Shown here: one piece after another, positions 5,883 to 8,710 of the stretch | Numbering within the stretch: position 1 is the first letter of the stretch | Layout: every line of letters starts with the position of its first letter | Assembly (NCBI GenBank): GCA_958423535.1 | Contig: CATZRJ010000059.1 | Coordinates: forward strand, 1-8,710 | DNA: 8,710 nucleotides | From: an uncultured Collinsella sp. | GTDB taxonomy: Bacteria; Actinomycetota; Coriobacteriia; Coriobacteriales; Coriobacteriaceae | Direction of reading: 5' to 3' | Notes under the pieces: model-generated | The model's database searches: none | What the model was told of the DNA's origin: nothing | The model's input: only the letters and a program-made list of their open reading frames with translations | Translations under genes and position numbers: made by a program

Positions 5883-7018
5883 TCTACCTGGATAACGCGG
5901 CGACGACCATGCATAAGCCGCAAACGGTGATCGATGCCGTGACGCAGGCGATGTGCTCGCTCGGCAATGCCGGACGCGGTGCCACGTCGGGTGCCCTCGA
6001 TGCCGCTCGTACGATTCACGCTTGTCGTGCCAAGCTCGCGCGCCTTTTGGGTTGCCCGAGAGCGGACCATGTATGCTTTACGCCTAACTCGACGGCGGCG
6101 CTCAACACCGTCATCAATGGCGTGGTGCGCCCCGGCGATCGTGTGGTTACGACGGTGCTCGAGCACAACTCCGTGCTGCGCCCGCTCAACCGCCTGACGG
6201 CAGAGCGGGGCGTGACCGTTGAGCGTGCGGGCTGCGACGCGAACGGCGTGCTCGACTACGACGAGCTCGAGCAGCTGGTCACGCCGGGCACGCGTGTCGT
6301 GGTGGTAACGCATGCCTCCAATGTGACCGGCAACGCCGTTGATGTTGCACGTGTGGCGGCTGTGGCTCATGCGGCCGGCGCACTTGTGATTGTCGATGCC
6401 TCGCAGTCTGCCGGCACGGAGCATATCGATATGCAGGCCATGGGGCTCGACGTGGTGTGCTTTACCGGCCACAAGGGACTGATGGGTCCGCAGGGCACCG
6501 GCGGTTTGGCTGTGGCGGAGGGCGTCGACGTGGCGCCCTGGGCCATGGGCGGCACCGGTGTACACAGCTTCGATGAGCTGCAGCCACTGGAGTGGCCCAC
6601 GCGCCTGGAGGCCGGTACGCTCAACGGCCATGGCATCGCGGGCCTATCCGCTGGTCTCGACTTTATCGAGGCCCGGGGTGGGGTCGAGGCGATTGCTGCC
6701 CACGAGCGTGCGCTCGCAGATCGCTTCCTTGCCGGTGTGCGCGAGATTCCGGGGATTAAGCTCTACGGTGCGTTTGACCAGCCCGTGCGCTCGGCGATCG
6801 TCTCACTCAACGTGGGCGATATTGATTCGGCCGAGATCTCGGATGCGCTCATGCAAGGGTGGGGGATTGCGACGCGCCCCGGTGCCCATTGCGCCCCGCT
6901 CATGCACCGTGCGCTGGGGACCGAGCGACAGGGCGTCGTCCGCTTCTCGTTTGGATATTTCAACACGACCGAAGAAGTCGACACGGCTATCGATGCTCTG
7001 TGCGATTTAGCCTGCTAA
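5879..7018 (+). CDS. Class V aminotransferase, cysteine desulfurase / selenocysteine lyase family
   Basis: The product has 379 residues and is a PLP enzyme of the NifS/Csd fold, shortened at the N-terminus (YLDNAATT at 3-10), as in the TIGR01977-type subfamily encoded next to selD. PLP-binding features are the THASNVTG segment (144-151), the aspartate in VDASQSAG (172-179) and the Schiff-base lysine K199 in TGHKG. The catalytic cysteine is C338 in RPGAHCAP, followed by H343. These residues fit release of S or Se from cysteine or selenocysteine to a carrier thiol. In this operon the likely job is to mobilise selenium or sulfur for DUF3343, YedF and SelD; the true substrate is not decided by sequence. 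ATG 5879 overlaps the preceding stop (ATGA) and has GGGAGG at 5866-5871, so I prefer it to the GTG at 5864. Confidence 0.92.
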   Translation: MIYLDNAATTMHKPQTVIDAVTQAMCSLGNAGRGATSGALDAARTIHACRAKLARLLGCPRADHVCFTPNSTAALNTVINGVVRPGDRVVTTVLEHNSVLRPLNRLTAERGVTVERAGCDANGVLDYDELEQLVTPGTRVVVVTHASNVTGNAVDVARVAAVAHAAGALVIVDASQSAGTEHIDMQAMGLDVVCFTGHKGLMGPQGTGGLAVAEGVDVAPWAMGGTGVHSFDELQPLEWPTRLEAGTLNGHGIAGLSAGLDFIEARGGVEAIAAHERALADRFLAGVREIPGIKLYGAFDQPVRSAIVSLNVGDIDSAEISDALMQGWGIATRPGAHCAPLMHRALGTERQGVVRFSFGYFNTTEEVDTAIDALCDLAC

Positions 7019-7039
7019 AGCTGCTAGACCGTTTATACT
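7006..7039 (+). promoter_or_regulatory. Possible brnQ promoter with dyad
   Basis: TATACT at 7034-7039 is a good -10 box, but no -35 match lies 16-18 bases upstream. Instead a perfect dyad, TTTAGC-CT-GCTAAA (7006-7019), covers the stop codon of the aminotransferase and part of the expected -35 region. A start near 7046 would fall inside the left arm of the terminator, so brnQ transcripts would carry only a shortened hairpin. Confidence 0.3.
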
Positions 7040-7041
7040 TG

Positions 7042-7076
7042 CGGGACGGGTGTTTTTGCCCGTCCCGTTTTTGTTT
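7042..7076 (+). terminator. Intrinsic terminator of the selenium operon
   Basis: CGGGACGGG (7042-7050) and CCCGTCCCG (7059-7067) form a perfect 9-bp GC-rich stem with an 8-base loop (TGTTTTTG), followed by TTTTTGTTT (7068-7076). It sits 23 bases after the aminotransferase stop. It should end transcription of the selD operon before brnQ, whose start codon is only 20 bases beyond. Confidence 0.93.
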
Positions 7077-7095
7077 CAACCCGAAAGGTGGACCC

Positions 7096-8454
7096 ATGGC
7101 TTCATCCGCCCCGCGCGGTCTGCGCTCCGACCATGTCGTCACCGTCGGCATCGCCCTGTTCTCGATGCTCTTTGGCGCCGGCAACCTCATTATTCCGCCA
7201 CTGCTGGCGCTGCAGGCAGGTTCTGCCACGCCGGTCGCCATGCTCGGCTTTCTCATCGCCGCCATCGGCCTGCCCGTCATGGGTTTTATCGCCGTGGCGC
7301 TTGCCGGAACGGCGCGCGAGCTTGCCGGCCGCGTGCACCCCAAGTTTGGTGAGTTCTTTGTCGCGGCAGTGTATCTGGCCATCGGCCCGTGCCTGGCTAT
7401 TCCGCGCACGAGCTCCACGGCCTTCGAGATGCTGGTGCCGCTGCTGCCCGAGGGCGTTTCGCTCGGCACGGCTCGCCTGGTGTTTGCCGTCGGTTTCTTC
7501 GTCGTCGCGTTTGCACTCACGCTGCGCCCGGGCGTTATCACACGCGTGCTCGGTCGTATTACGGGCCCCGCGCTTATCGCGCTCATCGTGCTGGTCGTGG
7601 GTGCCGCCGTGGTCTCGCCGTTGGGTCCCGCTGCCGCGCCACAGGCTCCCTACGATGCCGGCGCCGCCGTGCAGGGCTTTCTGACTGGCTATCAGACCAT
7701 GGACCTGCTTGCGTCGCTCGCCTTCGGCATCATCATTGCCGAGACCATCCACGAGTTGGGTGTTACCGATGACAAGCGCGTGGCCTTCGAGATTTCGCGC
7801 TCCGGTGTGATCGCCGGTGTGCTCATGGCCGTCATCTACTGCGGCCTGGCGCTTGCCGGCATGCAGCTCGGCACGGTCATGCCCGATGCCACTAACGGCG
7901 CCGCCATCCTCGCCCGCTCTGCCTCCATGCACTTTGGCCTTGTCGGCACGGTCGTGGTCTTTGCAATCTTTTTCCTCGCCTGCATGAACGTGTGCATCGG
8001 CCTCATCAGCTGCTGCTCGCGTTACTTCTGCGAGACGTATGTGGTTAAAGGGGGAGCGGAGGCTTCCGAGGAGGCTATGCGCCGTCCCTTTGCGATTCTC
8101 GCCTTTGTGTTCGCGGCGTTTTCGTGCGTGCTCTCCAACGTTGGCCTCGACGTGATCCTCATGTTCTCGGTGCCCATGCTCAACGCTCTGTATCCCGTCG
8201 CCATCGTGCTGGTGCTTATGGGCCTGGTGCATGGTTTTTGCGACGCGCATCCGCAGGTGTGGGTCTGGGTCGGCGGCGTGGTCGCGGTGCAGAGCGTAAT
8301 CACTTCGGTCCGCGATGCGTTCTTTGCTGGCGCGTGGCTGCCGTTCGATGCGTTGCCGCTGGCAGATATCGGTGCTGCGTGGGCACCGGTTGCTGTGGCG
8401 GCGTTTGTGATTGGTCTGCTCCACAGCCGGTTTGTCGCACATTCGAGGAGCTAG
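7096..8454 (+). CDS. brnQ: Branched-chain amino acid:cation symporter, LIVCS family (BrnQ-like)
   Basis: The product has 452 residues and is a very hydrophobic inner-membrane protein with about 12 predicted helices by eye. Family landmarks are the N-terminal segment LFSMLFGAGNLIIPPLL (about 22-38), the polar APR-like stretch AIPRTSSTAFEM, the GYQTMDLLASLAFG segment, and the Cys-rich helix LACMNVCIGLISCCSRYF. These proteins import Leu, Ile and Val with Na+ or H+. The start ATG 7096 follows GAAAGGTGG (7083-7091); the frame runs open further upstream, but that part overlaps the aminotransferase and terminator and is not hydrophobic. It is separated from the selenium operon by the terminator, so I see no functional link beyond proximity. 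Substrate preference among the three amino acids cannot be read here. Confidence 0.93.
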   Translation: MASSAPRGLRSDHVVTVGIALFSMLFGAGNLIIPPLLALQAGSATPVAMLGFLIAAIGLPVMGFIAVALAGTARELAGRVHPKFGEFFVAAVYLAIGPCLAIPRTSSTAFEMLVPLLPEGVSLGTARLVFAVGFFVVAFALTLRPGVITRVLGRITGPALIALIVLVVGAAVVSPLGPAAAPQAPYDAGAAVQGFLTGYQTMDLLASLAFGIIIAETIHELGVTDDKRVAFEISRSGVIAGVLMAVIYCGLALAGMQLGTVMPDATNGAAILARSASMHFGLVGTVVVFAIFFLACMNVCIGLISCCSRYFCETYVVKGGAEASEEAMRRPFAILAFVFAAFSCVLSNVGLDVILMFSVPMLNALYPVAIVLVLMGLVHGFCDAHPQVWVWVGGVVAVQSVITSVRDAFFAGAWLPFDALPLADIGAAWAPVAVAAFVIGLLHSRFVAHSRS

Positions 8455-8465
8455 AACATCGCCGC

Positions 8466-8494
8466 TTGCACAGGCGGGGAGTCTCCCCTATAAT
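8466..8494 (+). promoter_or_regulatory. Promoter of the tRNA-Pro / tRNA-Gly unit
   Basis: TTGCAC (8466-8471) and a perfect TATAAT (8489-8494) are separated by exactly 17 bases, about 50 bases before tRNA-Pro. This is the most consensus-like sigma-70-type promoter in the window. The spacer contains the dyad GGGGA-GTC-TCCCC (8476-8488), directly abutting the -10 box. Confidence 0.75.
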
Positions 8495-8545
8495 TTCCTT
8501 CGCTTTGGGACACGCAAGGTTTAGACCTTAGCTGCTCAACACCTT

Positions 8546-8622
8546 CGGGACGTGGCGCAGTTTGGTAGCGCGCCTGCTTTGGGAGCAGGATGTCGCAGGT
8601 TCAAATCCTGTCGTCCCGACCA
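8546..8622 (+). tRNA. tRNA-Pro (anticodon TGG)
   Basis: The gene is 77 bases long, including the encoded CCA. The acceptor strands CGGGACG (8546-8552) and CGTCCCG (8612-8618) pair fully and the discriminator is A. The anticodon stem CCTGC/GCAGG (8573-8577, 8585-8589) encloses loop TTTGGGA with anticodon TGG at 8580-8582. The T-loop is TTCAAAT. It reads CCA and, by wobble, other proline codons. Confidence 0.97.
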
Positions 8623-8628
8623 TATCTT

Positions 8629-8702
8629 GCGGGCGTAGTTCAATGGTAGAACCCCAGCCTTCCAAGCTGATGACGCGGGTTCGATTCCCGTCGCCCGCTC
8701 CA
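8629..8702 (+). tRNA. tRNA-Gly (anticodon TCC)
   Basis: The gene is 74 bases long with CCA encoded, starting 6 bases after tRNA-Pro and probably co-transcribed with it. The acceptor strands GCGGGCG and CGCCCGC pair fully (8629-8635, 8692-8698). The D-stem is GTTC/GAAC. The anticodon TCC is at 8661-8663 in loop CTTCCAA, and the T-loop is TTCGATT. The top pair of the anticodon stem (27-43) is C8654 against A8670, a mismatch; the other four pairs are intact. Confidence 0.96.
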
Positions 8703-8710
8703 TAAGATAG

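Noticed and set aside
7102..8442. 446-codon open frame on the - strand opposite brnQ
   Set aside because: The product is extremely rich in charged residues, the mirror image of a hydrophobic transporter. It is a shadow frame.

Overview
The window is GC-rich (roughly 60% by eye) and reads almost entirely on the + strand. It looks like the genome of a strict anaerobe. I infer a Coriobacteriia-type gut actinobacterium, most likely Collinsella or a close relative, from the gene content, the GC-rich third codon positions and the CCA-encoding tRNA genes. The taxon is an inference; the anaerobic lifestyle is better supported, by oxygen-sensitive radical/double-cubane enzymes and a selenocysteine-containing SelD.

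Region 1 (1-3794) has a structured 5' leader. Two adjacent, diverged paralogues of the 2-hydroxyacyl-CoA dehydratase / double-cubane-cluster protein (DCCP) superfamily follow, and then their ATP-dependent [4Fe-4S] activator (HgdC/YjiL type). The two gaps between these three genes each carry one copy of a 96-base repeat that folds into a long hairpin. The copies differ at paired positions in a compensatory way.

Region 2 (3795-7076) is a selenium-handling operon. It holds selD (itself a selenoprotein, with an in-frame UGA at codon 17 and a bacterial SECIS-like hairpin downstream), yedF (TusA-like plus DsrE-like), a DUF3343 small protein and a class V aminotransferase/cysteine desulfurase. The last two overlap by ATGA, and a strong intrinsic terminator closes the operon. 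The set resembles a selenium mobilisation, carrier and activation module. SelA, SelB, SelC and the molybdenum-hydroxylase maturation genes are not in the window.

Region 3 (7077-8710) holds a BrnQ-type branched-chain amino acid carrier, a well-formed promoter (TTGCAC, 17 bases, TATAAT), and tRNA-Pro(UGG) and tRNA-Gly(UCC) in tandem.

The most interesting idea is the coupling of regions 1 and 2: a two-component DCCP-like reductase of unknown substrate directly upstream of a complete selenium supply module. Either the two share only a neighbourhood, or the reductase handles or needs selenium. The leader, whose sequence can pair with the first gene's ribosome binding site, is the second most interesting element.
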